A stretch of DNA of 64,000 bases from Klebsiella terrigena (GTDB taxonomy: Bacteria; Pseudomonadota; Gammaproteobacteria; Enterobacterales; Enterobacteriaceae), in the NCBI RefSeq assembly GCF_006539725.1, contig NZ_BJNO01000010.1, positions 1 through 64,000 on the forward strand, given 5' to 3'. How positions within the stretch are numbered: the stretch's first letter is position 1; every line of letters begins with the position of its first letter. A model generated the notes under the pieces. The model was not told the origin of the DNA. It did no database searches and worked only from the letters and a program-made list of their open reading frames with translations. Positions 29,040 through 39,142 of this stretch are shown piece by piece. Both the position numbers and the translations under genes were made by a program.

Positions 29040-32000
29040 CGTTTATCACCCTGGCCCTGGGGGCTGCGCTTCTGCCGCTGGCGCAGGCCGCGACCACGCC
29101 TGCTCAGGACCATCTGCTGGAACAGGTGCGGCTGGGGGAAGCGAGCAATCGTGAAGATCTGGTGCGTCAATCGCTGTACCGGCTGGAGCTGATTGACCCG
29201 AATAACCCGGACGTTATCTCCGCGCGGATGCGCTATCTGCTGCGCCAGGGCGATACCGATGGCGCAAAGAAACAGCTCGATCGCCTGTCGAAGCTGGCTC
29301 CGGACTCGACCGCCCTGAAATCCTCGCGCAGCGAAATGAACCTCAGCACCGGCGACGGGCGCCAGGCGCTGCAGCAGGCGCGCCTGCTGGGCGTGTCGGG
29401 GCATGTAGAAGAGGGCGTGGCCGCATTTGAAAAGCTGTTCAACGGCCCCCCCCCGGACGAAACGCTCGCCATTGAGTACTGGTCGCTGGTCGCACGGCTG
29501 CCGGCCCGGCATAACGAAGCCGTCCTTGAGCTGAGAAAAATTAACGCCAGGTCTCCGGGCAACGTTGCCCTGCAAACCGAGCTGGCTAAGCTGATGTTTG
29601 CCGACAATAAGCCGGATGAAGGATTCGCCTGGCTAGAGCAGATGTCGCGCTCGGCCGCCGGGCGCAGCACCGCCGCCTCGATATGGTTCGACAAAATAAA
29701 AGATATGCCGGTCAGCCGCGCCAGCGTGCAGGCGCTTCAGCGCTTTCTGCTGCTCTTCGCCACCGGCGAATCGGCGGCCAATGCCCGGGTGCTGCTCGAG
29801 CAGCAGCAGGGGCAGCTCAAAGACCCGACCTTCCTCGCCCGCTCCGAAGGGCTGGCGGCGGTTAAAAGCGATAAGCCGGGTCAGGCGGTGGCGGATTTAC
29901 AGCAGGCCGTCCGCGCGGATGCCAGGGACAGCGACGCCGTGGGCGCGCTGGGCCAGGCCTATTCGCAGCGCGGGGATCGCGCCCGCGCCGTGGCGCAGCT
30001 GAATAAAGCGCTCGCCATGGACCCGGATAGCCCGAATCGCGACAAATGGCGCAGCCTGCTGCAGACCAACCGCTACTGGCTGCTGATTAAGCAGGGCGAC
30101 AGCGCGCTGAAGGCCGGGCAGCTGGCGCAGGCGCAAAGCGCCTACGCGCAGGCGCAGCGGGTGGATAGCACCGACAGCTACGCGGTCCTTGGCCTCGGCG
30201 ACGTGGCCGCCGCGCGTAAAGAGAGCGCCGCGGCGCAGAGCTACTATCAACGCGCGCTGCGCATGGATCGCGACAACAGCCTGGCGGTACGCGGGCTGGC
30301 GAACCTCTATCGTGCGGAGTCGGCGGAGAAAGCCAGCGCCTTTATCGCCGGGCTGACGCCGTCCCAGCGGCGCAGCATTGACGATATTGAGCGCAGCCTG
30401 GCGAACGAACGTCTGGAAAAGCAGGCCGAAGGGCTGGAGAGCCAGGGCAACTGGGCGCAGGCTGCGGAAGTGCAGCGTCGACGTCTGGCGCTCGACCCCG
30501 ATAGCGTCTGGATAACCTACCGGCTGTCGCGAGATTTAGTGAGCGCAGGCGAGCGGGCCGAGGCGGATACGCTGATGCGCACGATGGTCAACCGTAAGCC
30601 CGGCGACGCCGATCGGGTCTACGCCTGGGGCCTTTATTTATCCGGCAACGACCAGGACGATATGGCCCTCGCGCAGATTAACGCGCTGCCGCGTAGCCAG
30701 TGGAGCGATAATATTCGCGAGCTTGAGGCGCGCCTGCAGAGCGACAATATTCTGCGTCAGGCCAACGGGCTGCGCGAGGCAGGGCAGGAAGAGCAGGCGA
30801 TTGCGCTGATTAAGCAGCAGCCCGCGTCGGTGCGCTACGATCTGACCCTCGCCGACTGGGCGCAGCAGCGCGGCGACGCGCAGACGGCGATCCTCCAGTA
30901 CAACGCGGCGTTGAGCAAAGAGGCCAACAACGGCGACGCGCGCCTGGGGCTGGCGGAAGTCTACCTTGCCGAGGGCGACAAAAACGCCGCCCGCGCGCAG
31001 GTCGCGCAGCTGAAGGGCGAGGACGCCGAATCGATCAATATGCAGCGGCGAGTGGCGCTGGCCGAGGCCGGACTGGGCAACGCGGCGCAGGCGCAGCAGA
31101 TCTTTAGCCGTATCACCACCCAGGCGAAAGCGCAGCCGCCGTCGATGGAGAGCGCGCTGGTACTGCGCGATGCGGCGCGGTTTCAGGCGCAAAACGGCCA
31201 GCCGCAGCAGGCGCTGGAAAGCTATAAAGACGCGATGGTGGCCGCTGGCGTGGCCACGGCCCGTCCGCAGGATAACGACGCCTTCACCCGCCTCACCCGC
31301 AACGACGCGAAGGATGACTGGCTTAAGCGCGGGATCCGCAGCGACGCGGCGGATCTTTATCGCCAGCAGGATCTTAACGTCACGCTGGAGCATGATTACT
31401 GGGGATCCAGCGGTACCGGCGGCTATTCCGATTTAAAAGCCCAAACGACGATGCTGCACGTGGATGCGCCGCTGGCCGACGGCCGGATGTTCTTCCGCAC
31501 CGATTTGGTCAATATGAACGCCGGCAGCTTCTCAACCAACAGCGACGGCAGCTATTCGCCGAGCTGGGGCACCTGCGGAGAGATTGCCTGCACCAACGGT
31601 AGCCTTCACCAGAGCGACGGCGGGGCGAGCGTGGCGGTCGGGTGGAAGAACGACACCTGGAGCGGCGACATCGGCACCACGCCGATGGGCTTTAACGTCG
31701 TCGATGTCGTCGGCGGTCTGAGCTACAGCGACGATCTTGGCCCGCTGGGCTACACCCTCAATCTGCACCGTCGGCCGATTTCCAGCTCCCTGCTGGCGTT
31801 TGGCGGGCAGAAGGACAGCCCCAGCCATACCGGTAAAACCTGGGGCGGGGTGCGCGCCGACGGCGGCGGCATCAGCCTGAGCTACGACAAAGGGGAAGCC
31901 AACGGCGTCTGGTCTTCGCTGGGAGCCGACCAGCTCACCGGCAAAAACGTCGCCGACAACTGGCGCGTGCGCTGGATGACCGGCTACTACTATAAAGTTA

Positions 32001-32500
32001 TCAACGAGGATAACCGCCGCGTGACGGTCGGCCTGAGCAATATGCTCTGGCACTATGACAAGGATCTCAGCGGCTATACTCTGGGACAGGGCGGTTACTA
32101 TAGCCCGCAGGAGTACGTCTCTTTCGCGGTGCCGGTGACCTGGCGTCAGCGTACCGAAAACTGGTCGTGGGAGCTTGGCGGCTCCGTCTCCTGGTCACAC
32201 TCGCGGACGAAAACCCAGGCGCGCTATCCGCTGCTGAACCTCATTCCCTCTGAGTATCGCGCCGATGCCAGCCAGTTCAGCGAGGAGGGCAGCAGCAGCC
32301 AGGGCTTCGGCTATACCGCCCGGGCGCTGGTCGAACGGCGGGTGACCGGCAACTGGTTCGTGGGCGCGGCGGTTGATATCCAGCAGGCCAAGGACTACAC
32401 CCCGAGCCACGCGCTGCTCTACGTTCGTTACTCGGCCTCCGGCTGGCAGGGCGATATGAATATGCCGCCGCAGCCGCTGGTTCCCTACGCTGATTGGTAG
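29021..32500 (+). CDS. bcsC: Cellulose export outer-membrane protein BcsC (second locus)
   Basis: An exporter of 1159 residues (E. coli 1157). Signal peptide 1-23, tetratricopeptide repeats to about residue 760, then the 16-strand type C-terminal barrel (from about [14 protein letters not shown] to the end). The sequence ending in [10 protein letters not shown] matches the E. coli C-terminus closely. A run of nine C residues in the coding strand (29446-29454, encoding part of GPPPDE) is a possible slippage site. Last gene of bcsRQABZC; no clear terminator follows within 40 bases. Confidence 0.95.
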   Translation: MRKFSLTFITLALGAALLPLAQAATTPAQDHLLEQVRLGEASNREDLVRQSLYRLELIDPNNPDVISARMRYLLRQGDTDGAKKQLDRLSKLAPDSTALKSSRSEMNLSTGDGRQALQQARLLGVSGHVEEGVAAFEKLFNGPPPDETLAIEYWSLVARLPARHNEAVLELRKINARSPGNVALQTELAKLMFADNKPDEGFAWLEQMSRSAAGRSTAASIWFDKIKDMPVSRASVQALQRFLLLFATGESAANARVLLEQQQGQLKDPTFLARSEGLAAVKSDKPGQAVADLQQAVRADARDSDAVGALGQAYSQRGDRARAVAQLNKALAMDPDSPNRDKWRSLLQTNRYWLLIKQGDSALKAGQLAQAQSAYAQAQRVDSTDSYAVLGLGDVAAARKESAAAQSYYQRALRMDRDNSLAVRGLANLYRAESAEKASAFIAGLTPSQRRSIDDIERSLANERLEKQAEGLESQGNWAQAAEVQRRRLALDPDSVWITYRLSRDLVSAGERAEADTLMRTMVNRKPGDADRVYAWGLYLSGNDQDDMALAQINALPRSQWSDNIRELEARLQSDNILRQANGLREAGQEEQAIALIKQQPASVRYDLTLADWAQQRGDAQTAILQYNAALSKEANNGDARLGLAEVYLAEGDKNAARAQVAQLKGEDAESINMQRRVALAEAGLGNAAQAQQIFSRITTQAKAQPPSMESALVLRDAARFQAQNGQPQQALESYKDAMVAAGVATARPQDNDAFTRLTRNDAKDDWLKRGIRSDAADLYRQQDLNVTLEHDYWGSSGTGGYSDLKAQTTMLHVDAPLADGRMFFRTDLVNMNAGSFSTNSDGSYSPSWGTCGEIACTNGSLHQSDGGASVAVGWKNDTWSGDIGTTPMGFNVVDVVGGLSYSDDLGPLGYTLNLHRRPISSSLLAFGGQKDSPSHTGKTWGGVRADGGGISLSYDKGEANGVWSSLGADQLTGKNVADNWRVRWMTGYYYKVINEDNRRVTVGLSNMLWHYDKDLSGYTLGQGGYYSPQEYVSFAVPVTWRQRTENWSWELGGSVSWSHSRTKTQARYPLLNLIPSEYRADASQFSEEGSSSQGFGYTARALVERRVTGNWFVGAAVDIQQAKDYTPSHALLYVRYSASGWQGDMNMPPQPLVPYADW

Positions 32501-32547
32501 CAGAATAGGCTGAATTACGCGATCAACCGTCACTCCACCCCCGTGTT

Positions 32548-32720
32548 CGCGTATACTCGTCGTACTTCGCGCCGCGGGGGGTATCCCCCCGTTCGCGCTG
32601 CGCTAATCGCGACGCCGGCCCGGCGTGTCCGCAAGCCCGAGGGCGGTGCCTGGTACCCGTCCTGGCGATCCGTTTGGCGCTCTCTGTCGGGCGTTTGCGC
32701 GCTATTTCGCAGAGACAATC
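32548..32720. repeat. ERIC-end-like and GC-rich hairpin repeat region
   Basis: The stretch begins with a GTATACTCGTCGTACTTC-like sequence resembling the terminal part of ERIC elements. A GC-rich hairpin follows: CGGGGGG (32575-32581), TAT, CCCCCCG (32585-32591), flanked by GCGC at 32569-32572 and 32595-32598. The rest to about 32720 is GC-rich, open in several frames and not protein-like. I read it as a dispersed non-coding repeat between bcsC and pdeK, possibly acting as a transcript end or processing site. Confidence 0.4.
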
Positions 32721-32785
32721 AGCCGCAAAATACCGGCGTTGAAGGACGAAATCCGGACAGTATTCAGTATCAGTGGAGAACACAG

Positions 32786-34792
32786 TTGCGCGTCAGCCGC
32801 TCACTTACAATTAAACAGATGGCGATGGTCGCAAGCGTGTCCATGGCATTTGTATTGGTCTTTTGCTCTATTTTACTCTTTCACTTTGTGCAACAGAGTC
32901 GCTTTACTACGGCCACGCAGTTAGAAAGCATCGCCCGTTCCGTTCGCGAGCCGCTCTCTGCGGCGATCCTGAAGGCGGATATTCCTGAGGCGGAAGCCAT
33001 TCTCGGTCGTATCCAGCCCGCCGGCATCGTCAGCCGGGCGGACGTGGTGCTGCCGAACCAGTTCCAGGCGCTGCGGATGCGCTTTATTCCCGAGCGCCCG
33101 GTTCCGGTGATGATTACCCGCATGTTTGAGCTGCCGGTACAGATATCGCTGCCTATCTACTCCCAGGAACGCCCCGCGAACCCGCAGCCGCTTGCCTATC
33201 TGGTGCTGCAGGCCGACTCATACCGGATGTATAAATTCGTGATGAGCACGCTTTCAACGTTAGTGACTGCTTACTTTCTGCTGGTGCTGGTTCTGACGGT
33301 GTCGATCACCTGGTGCATCAACCGGCTGATCGTCCGTCCGCTGCGTAAGGTGGCGCGTGAACTTAACGACGTTCCGCAGCAGGAGCGTCTCGGGCATCAG
33401 CTGACCCTGCCGCGGCTGCATCACGATGATGAGATAGGCATGCTGGTGCGCAGCTACAATCGCAACCAGCAAACCCTGCTGCGCCGGTACGATGAGCTCT
33501 CTTTACAGTCCACTCGCTTCCCGGTCTCCGACCTGCCGAATAAGGCCTTCCTGATGGCGCTGCTCGAGCAGGCGGTGGCCCGCCCGCAAACCTCGGCGCT
33601 GCTGGTGGTCGCCTGCGAAACGCTGCAGGACACCGCCGGCGTCCTGAAGGAGGCCCAGCGCGAAATACTGCTGCTGACGCTGGTGGAAAAGCTGCGGTCA
33701 ATCATCCCCTCGCGCATGGTGCTGGCGCAGGTCAGCGGCTATGACTTTGCGATTCTGGCCAACGGCATTACCGAGCCCTGGCAAGCGGTGACGTTAAGTA
33801 AGCAAGTGCTCACTGCAATCAGCGAGCGTCTGCCGCTGCACGGTATCCAGCTTCGCCCCTGCGCCAGCGTCGGAATTGCGATGTTTAACGGCGAGCTGAG
33901 CGCGGAGCAGCTCTACCGACGCGCGGTTTCCGCTGCCGTCGCCGCGCGGCGCAAAGGTAAAAACCAGATTGAGTTCTTCGATCCGCTGCAGATGGAGAAG
34001 GCCCAGCGCCGGCTGATGGAAGAGCACGATATTCTGGCGGCGCTGGATAATCAGCGTTTCGCCATCTGGCTGCAGCCGCAGGTGAATATCGCCAGCGGCG
34101 AAGTGTGCGGCGCGGAGGTTCTGCTGCGCCAGCGCCAGGAGGATGGCAGCTGGCTGCTGCCGCCGGATCTGATTGAACGCATTGAGGCCTGCGGGCTGAT
34201 TGTCCCGGTCGGCTACTGGGTGATGGAAGAGGCCTGTCGCCAGCTTGCGGCATGGCAAAGCCAGGGCATTATGCTGCCGCTATCGGTGAACGTGTCGCTG
34301 CTGCAGCTGCTGCATCACGACCGGGGCACGGAGATGCTGACCCTGCTGTCGCGCTATCGCATTGCGCCGGGCACGCTGATTATCGAAATTACCGAAAGCC
34401 GCCGGCTGGACGATCCGCGGATGGTCGTCTCCCTGCTGCGCCCGCTGCGCGAGGCCGGGGTGCGCATCGCCCTCGATGATTTTGGCATGGGTTACGCCGG
34501 GTTGCGCCAGCTCCAGCATATGAAGTCGCTGCCGGTCGATATCCTGAAAATCGATAAGGCCTTCATCGATATGCTGCCCGAAGATACCAGCATGGTGCCG
34601 GCGATTATTCAGCTGGCGCGCGGCCTTAACCTGCGCATTGTGGCGGAAGGCGTTGAGAGAGAGGAGCAGCACCGGTGGCTGCAGGAAGCCGGCGTCGATA
34701 TCGGCCAGGGCTACCTCTTCGGTTGCGCTTTACCGCAGGAGGCGTTTGCGGCGCAGTTTTTGCCGGTGAATGAAGAGGGTGCAAGCCTGTAA
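32786..34792 (+). CDS. pdeK: Membrane-bound c-di-GMP phosphodiesterase-like protein PdeK (YhjK)
   Basis: A 668-residue signalling protein: a membrane helix (about 8-30), a periplasmic sensor loop, a second helix (about 155-178), a HAMP segment, a degenerate GGDEF domain and a C-terminal EAL domain. The GGDEF motif is replaced by GYDFA, so cyclase activity is unlikely. The EAL motif reads EVLLR, with [16 protein letters not shown] and EGVE following, so hydrolase activity is plausible. The start is TTG at 32786, preceded by GGAG (32775-32778); it aligns with E. coli YhjK ([10 protein letters not shown]). An open extension to 32543 runs through a repeat and is discarded. Confidence 0.93.
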   Translation: MRVSRSLTIKQMAMVASVSMAFVLVFCSILLFHFVQQSRFTTATQLESIARSVREPLSAAILKADIPEAEAILGRIQPAGIVSRADVVLPNQFQALRMRFIPERPVPVMITRMFELPVQISLPIYSQERPANPQPLAYLVLQADSYRMYKFVMSTLSTLVTAYFLLVLVLTVSITWCINRLIVRPLRKVARELNDVPQQERLGHQLTLPRLHHDDEIGMLVRSYNRNQQTLLRRYDELSLQSTRFPVSDLPNKAFLMALLEQAVARPQTSALLVVACETLQDTAGVLKEAQREILLLTLVEKLRSIIPSRMVLAQVSGYDFAILANGITEPWQAVTLSKQVLTAISERLPLHGIQLRPCASVGIAMFNGELSAEQLYRRAVSAAVAARRKGKNQIEFFDPLQMEKAQRRLMEEHDILAALDNQRFAIWLQPQVNIASGEVCGAEVLLRQRQEDGSWLLPPDLIERIEACGLIVPVGYWVMEEACRQLAAWQSQGIMLPLSVNVSLLQLLHHDRGTEMLTLLSRYRIAPGTLIIEITESRRLDDPRMVVSLLRPLREAGVRIALDDFGMGYAGLRQLQHMKSLPVDILKIDKAFIDMLPEDTSMVPAIIQLARGLNLRIVAEGVEREEQHRWLQEAGVDIGQGYLFGCALPQEAFAAQFLPVNEEGASL

Positions 34793-34798
34793 CTAGGG

Positions 34799-34829
34799 GC
34801 TGACTTGTGCGAGTCAGCTCTAAGTTTTT
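34799..34829 (+). terminator. Terminator of pdeK
   Basis: GCTGACT (34799-34805) and AGTCAGC (34812-34818) form a 7-bp stem with a 6-base loop, followed by TCTAAG and T5, within 10 bases of the pdeK stop. Confidence 0.7.
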
Positions 34830-34857
34830 AACAATTCCGTTGCAATTTCGCGCTTAG

Positions 34858-36234
<1,377 letters not shown>

Positions 36235-36247
36235 ATCCATCTGTTAG

Positions 36248-36321
36248 GCCCGTTGTCCCTTGCTGGACTCCGGGCTCCTGCGCATAATTAGGTATCGCTC
36301 CCCGGGGTTGGGGAGTGATAC
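36248..36321 (+). terminator. Two tandem hairpins after dctA
   Basis: GCCCG (36248-36252) pairs with CGGGC (36271-36275), with an inner GTCC/GGAC pair. The second hairpin has a 12-bp stem: GTATCGCTCCCC (36292-36303) with GGGGAGTGATAC (36310-36321), one G:T pair, loop of six. Neither has a T tract. They could end or protect the dctA transcript, or the second could form the 5' end of a separate RNA (see next entry). Confidence 0.5.
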
Positions 36322-36425
36322 TAAATGATTATTTTACGTCTCCGTGCGACATTTTCCTCTCCGCGTGGTCTAACCGACGTACTGACTCACCATATTTTTT
36401 GGCAGCCCTCCAGCGGGCTGCTTTT
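36291..36425 (+). ncRNA. Candidate small RNA or leader between dctA and yhjJ
   Basis: A promoter-like pair TTGCTG (36260-36265) and CATAAT (36283-36288) with an exact 17-base spacer lies just upstream. A Rho-independent terminator, GCAGCCC (36402-36408), loop TCCAGC, GGGCTGC (36415-36421), then T4, ends 30 bases before the yhjJ start. The interval would give a transcript of about 130 nt with a 12-bp 5' hairpin and a single-stranded AU/CU-rich middle. No open frame of note lies inside. I do not recall a named RNA at this site. It may instead be an attenuator in front of yhjJ. Confidence 0.3.
36402..36425 (+). terminator. Rho-independent terminator upstream of yhjJ
   Basis: A 7-bp GC-rich stem GCAGCCC/GGGCTGC with a 6-base loop and T4 directly after. 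Its odd position, 30 bases before the yhjJ ATG, means either that it ends a short upstream RNA or that it attenuates yhjJ. Confidence 0.7.
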
Positions 36426-36454
36426 GTAACCAGGAATGTTCATCAGGGGTTCAC

Positions 36455-37960
36455 ATGCAGGGCACAAAAATTCAACTCTTAACGGGTGGTTTGCTGATGA
36501 TGGCAGCGGCCGGTTATGTGCAAGCAGAAGCGCTCCAGCCTGACCCGGCCTGGCAACAGGGGACTCTCGCCAACGGACTTCAGTGGCAGGTTTTAGCCAC
36601 TCCGCAGCGTCCGAGCGATCGTATTGAAGTCCGCCTGTTCGTCAATATTGGCTCGCTGAGTGAAAGCACTCAGCAGAGCGGTTTTAGCCACTTTATTCCC
36701 CGCCTGGCCTTAACGCAGAGCGGCAGCCTTCCGACGATGCAGGCGCGCTCCCTGTGGCAGCAGAGCATCGATCCGAATCGTCCGCTCCCGCCGGCGCTCG
36801 TCTCCTATAGCTACACCATGTTTAACCTCAGCCTGCCGAATAACCGTAACGACCTGCTGAAGGAGGCGCTGAGCTGGCTGGCCGACGCCAGCGGGAAGCT
36901 AAAGGTGACGCCTGAAGCGGTGAATCACGCCCTGCAGGGCGGCGACATGGTCGCGACCTGGCCGCTGGATACCAAAGAGGGCTGGTGGCGCTACCGGCTG
37001 AAAGGTTCCACCATGCTGGGGCATGATCCCGCCGCGCCGCTGAAAACCCCGGTCGACGTTGCGCAGCTGAAAGAGTTTTATCAGAAATGGTACACCCCGG
37101 ACGCCATGACGCTGATCGTCGTGGGCAACGTTGATAGCCGTAACGTAGCGGAGCAGATCAACAAAAACTTCGGCGAGCTGAAGGGTAAACGAGAAACGCC
37201 GGCCGCGGTACCGACGCTGGCTCCGCTGCCGACGACGCCGGTCAGCATCATGACCAATACCGTGCGTCAGGATAAGCTGTCGATCATGTGGGACTCTCCG
37301 TGGCAGCCTATTCGCGATTCGGTCGCGCTGCAGCACTACTGGCGCGACGATCTGGCCCGCGAGGCGCTGTTCTGGCACGTGCAGCAGAACCTGAGCAAAA
37401 ACAATATCAAAGACGTGAACCTCGGCTTTGATTGCCGGGTGCTGTACCAGCGCGCCCAGTGTGCGATCAACATTGAATCGCCGGGCAACAAGCTCAACGC
37501 GAACCTGATTGCGGTGTCCCGCGAGCTGGCGAAGGTCCGCGATAACGGCTTACCGCAGGATGAGTTTGATACCCTGATTGCGCAGAAAAAGCTCGAGCTG
37601 CAAAAGCTCTTCGCCACCTACGCGCGTACCGATACCGATATTCTGATCAGCCAGCGCATCCGCTCGCTGCAGAATCAGGTGGTGGATATCGCGCCGGAGC
37701 AGTATCAGAAGCTGCGTCAGGAGTTTCTTGATTCTCTGACCGTCGATATGCTGAATCAGTATCTGCGTCAGCAGCTGTCGCAGGATATGGCGCTGGTGCT
37801 GCAGCAGCCGCAGGGCGAGCCGGAATATAACATGAAGGATCTGAAGGCGACGTGGGAGAAGCTGATGGTGCCTGCGCCAACGGCGACGACGGCGACGGCC
37901 GGAAGCGGCGAGGCTGCCGAGGCGCGCAGCGACGCGACGGATATTCCCCCCGCTCAGTAG
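36455..37960 (+). CDS. yhjJ: Periplasmic M16-peptidase-like protein YhjJ
   Basis: A 501-residue protein (E. coli about 498) with a signal peptide ending near residue 24 (GYVQA). It has the two-domain fold of the M16 zinc peptidases (pitrilysin/insulinase family). The zinc-binding motif HxxEH is not intact: the equivalent helix reads GFSHFIPRLAL, so it is probably not an active protease. The C-terminal 40 residues are Ala/Thr/Pro-rich. Function unknown in E. coli. Convergent with kdgK. Confidence 0.88.
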   Translation: MQGTKIQLLTGGLLMMAAAGYVQAEALQPDPAWQQGTLANGLQWQVLATPQRPSDRIEVRLFVNIGSLSESTQQSGFSHFIPRLALTQSGSLPTMQARSLWQQSIDPNRPLPPALVSYSYTMFNLSLPNNRNDLLKEALSWLADASGKLKVTPEAVNHALQGGDMVATWPLDTKEGWWRYRLKGSTMLGHDPAAPLKTPVDVAQLKEFYQKWYTPDAMTLIVVGNVDSRNVAEQINKNFGELKGKRETPAAVPTLAPLPTTPVSIMTNTVRQDKLSIMWDSPWQPIRDSVALQHYWRDDLAREALFWHVQQNLSKNNIKDVNLGFDCRVLYQRAQCAINIESPGNKLNANLIAVSRELAKVRDNGLPQDEFDTLIAQKKLELQKLFATYARTDTDILISQRIRSLQNQVVDIAPEQYQKLRQEFLDSLTVDMLNQYLRQQLSQDMALVLQQPQGEPEYNMKDLKATWEKLMVPAPTATTATAGSGEAAEARSDATDIPPAQ

Positions 37961-37980
37961 GTTCGGTTGACGAGGCTCTT

Positions 37981-38012
37981 CCCGGGCTGCGGCGCTGATG
38001 GCGCAGCCCGGG
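37981..38012. terminator. Bidirectional terminator/REP-like hairpin between yhjJ and kdgK
   Basis: CCCGGGCTGCG (37981-37991) and CGCAGCCCGGG (38002-38012) form a perfect 11-bp stem with a 10-base loop, between two convergent genes. No strong T tract follows on either strand. Confidence 0.6.
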
Positions 38013-38018
38013 CGAAGG

Positions 38019-38948
38019 TTACTGCGGCATTGCTTCGCGCGGAATAATCGCCCCGCGATACTGAATGACCGTACTGGCGGTCAGGTGCCCGCGCGCGGCT
38101 GCGGACCGGGCGTCACCGCCGGTCAGGCGCACGGCGAGGTAGCCGGCGCTGAATGAATCGCCGGCAGCAGTGGTATCAACCACCTTCTCTTTCGGCAGCT
38201 TCACGGCTGGGATCTCCTGCTGCGGCTCGCCGACAATCGACACCAGGCACGAGTCCGCCCCGCGTTTTACCACCACCTCTTTGACGCCGGCGGCATGCGT
38301 GCGGGCAATCACTTCTTCTACCGGTTTTTCACCCCATAACGCATCTTCGTCATCCAGCGTCAGGAAGGCGATATCGGTGCAGGTCAGCATTTGCTGATAA
38401 ACCTGCTGAGTCTCTTCTTTGCTGGCCCACAGGCGCGGGCGGTAGTTGTTGTCGAAAATCACCTGCCCGCCGTTAGCGCGGCATTCGCACAGCAGCGTAA
38501 GCAGCTTCTCGCGGCTCTGCGGGCTGAGAATGGCGAGGCTAATTCCGCTGAGATAGAGGTAGTCAAAGGTCGCCAGCTCTTCGCAGATCGCGGCAGACTG
38601 CTCGCTCTCCAGCCAGAATTTTGCCGCCGCTTCGTTACGCCAGTAGTAAAACGTCCGTTCGCCGGTATCGTCGGTTTCGATGTAGTAGAGCCCCGGTAAA
38701 CGATCGGCCATACGCTGGATAAGATCGGTTTTGACCTCCTCGGCCTGCCAGGATTCCAGCATCTGCTGGCTGAAGGCGTCCGTCCCAAGCGCGGTAACGT
38801 AGTGCACGGCGAGCGCGCTGGCGTCGGTCTGACGCGCAATGTAGACCGAGGTATTTAAGGTGTCGCCGCCAAATCCACGGTTTACCGCCGCGTTTTTCTC
38901 TGACAGCTCAATCATACATTCGCCGATAACGGCAATTTTTTTAGACAT
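38019..38948 (-). CDS. kdgK: 2-dehydro-3-deoxygluconokinase KdgK
   Basis: Cytoplasmic PfkB-family kinase that phosphorylates 2-keto-3-deoxygluconate to KDPG in hexuronate and pectin breakdown. It has 309 residues, as in E. coli. The family signature DTTAAGDSFSAGYL, with the catalytic Asp, is near residues 252-265; the N-terminal GECMIELSE and GGDTLNTSVYIAR motifs bind sugar. The third of three consecutive ATGs (38948) is chosen: it has AGG eight bases upstream and gives the MSKKIAVIGE start. A KdgR-like operator lies upstream. Confidence 0.96.
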   Translation of the reverse strand: MSKKIAVIGECMIELSEKNAAVNRGFGGDTLNTSVYIARQTDASALAVHYVTALGTDAFSQQMLESWQAEEVKTDLIQRMADRLPGLYYIETDDTGERTFYYWRNEAAAKFWLESEQSAAICEELATFDYLYLSGISLAILSPQSREKLLTLLCECRANGGQVIFDNNYRPRLWASKEETQQVYQQMLTCTDIAFLTLDDEDALWGEKPVEEVIARTHAAGVKEVVVKRGADSCLVSIVGEPQQEIPAVKLPKEKVVDTTAAGDSFSAGYLAVRLTGGDARSAAARGHLTASTVIQYRGAIIPREAMPQ

Positions 38949-39016
38949 CATCATGACCTGGGATTGAATCGGGATTAGCGCTAGTGTGCGCCGCGTCGTT
39001 TTTATGGTCAACTATA

Positions 39017-39035
39017 TTAAAACATCGTTCCATTA
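39017..39035 (-). promoter_or_regulatory. Candidate KdgR operator upstream of kdgK
   Basis: The sequence TTAAAACATCGTTCCATTA (39017-39035) resembles the KdgR consensus with AAAAC/GTTYCATT half-sites. It lies about 70 bases before kdgK, a known KdgR target in enterobacteria. Assigned by pattern memory, not by a matrix score. Confidence 0.55.
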
Positions 39036-39066
39036 TTTTTTTGACATCAGGCGCGTAATGTGACGA

Positions 39067-39099
39067 AAGGCGCATTTGTCGGAGAAAGATGCGCTTTTC
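39067..39099 (+). terminator. Hairpin with T tract between kdgK and yhjG
   Basis: GCGCAT (39070-39075) and ATGCGC (39089-39094) form a 6-bp stem, with AAA/TTT allowing extension past a bulged G, followed by T4 on the plus strand. No gene ends just before it. In E. coli pdeH (yhjH) lies between kdgK and yhjG; this may be a leftover of that gene or a leader structure of yhjG. Confidence 0.4.
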
Positions 39100-39142
39100 A
39101 ACTATATTCAGGACTGACGAGGAGCAAAGGAGCTGAGAGGGT

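Noticed and set aside
32543-32785. ATG at 32543 as the start of PdeK
   Set aside because: It would add 81 residues encoded by repeat DNA with no homology; TTG at 32786 has a good ribosome-binding site and matches E. coli YhjK.
39041-39046. TTGACA between kdgK and yhjG as the -35 of a short RNA ending at the 39067-39099 hairpin
   Set aside because: No -10 at an acceptable distance; the hairpin would begin too soon after.
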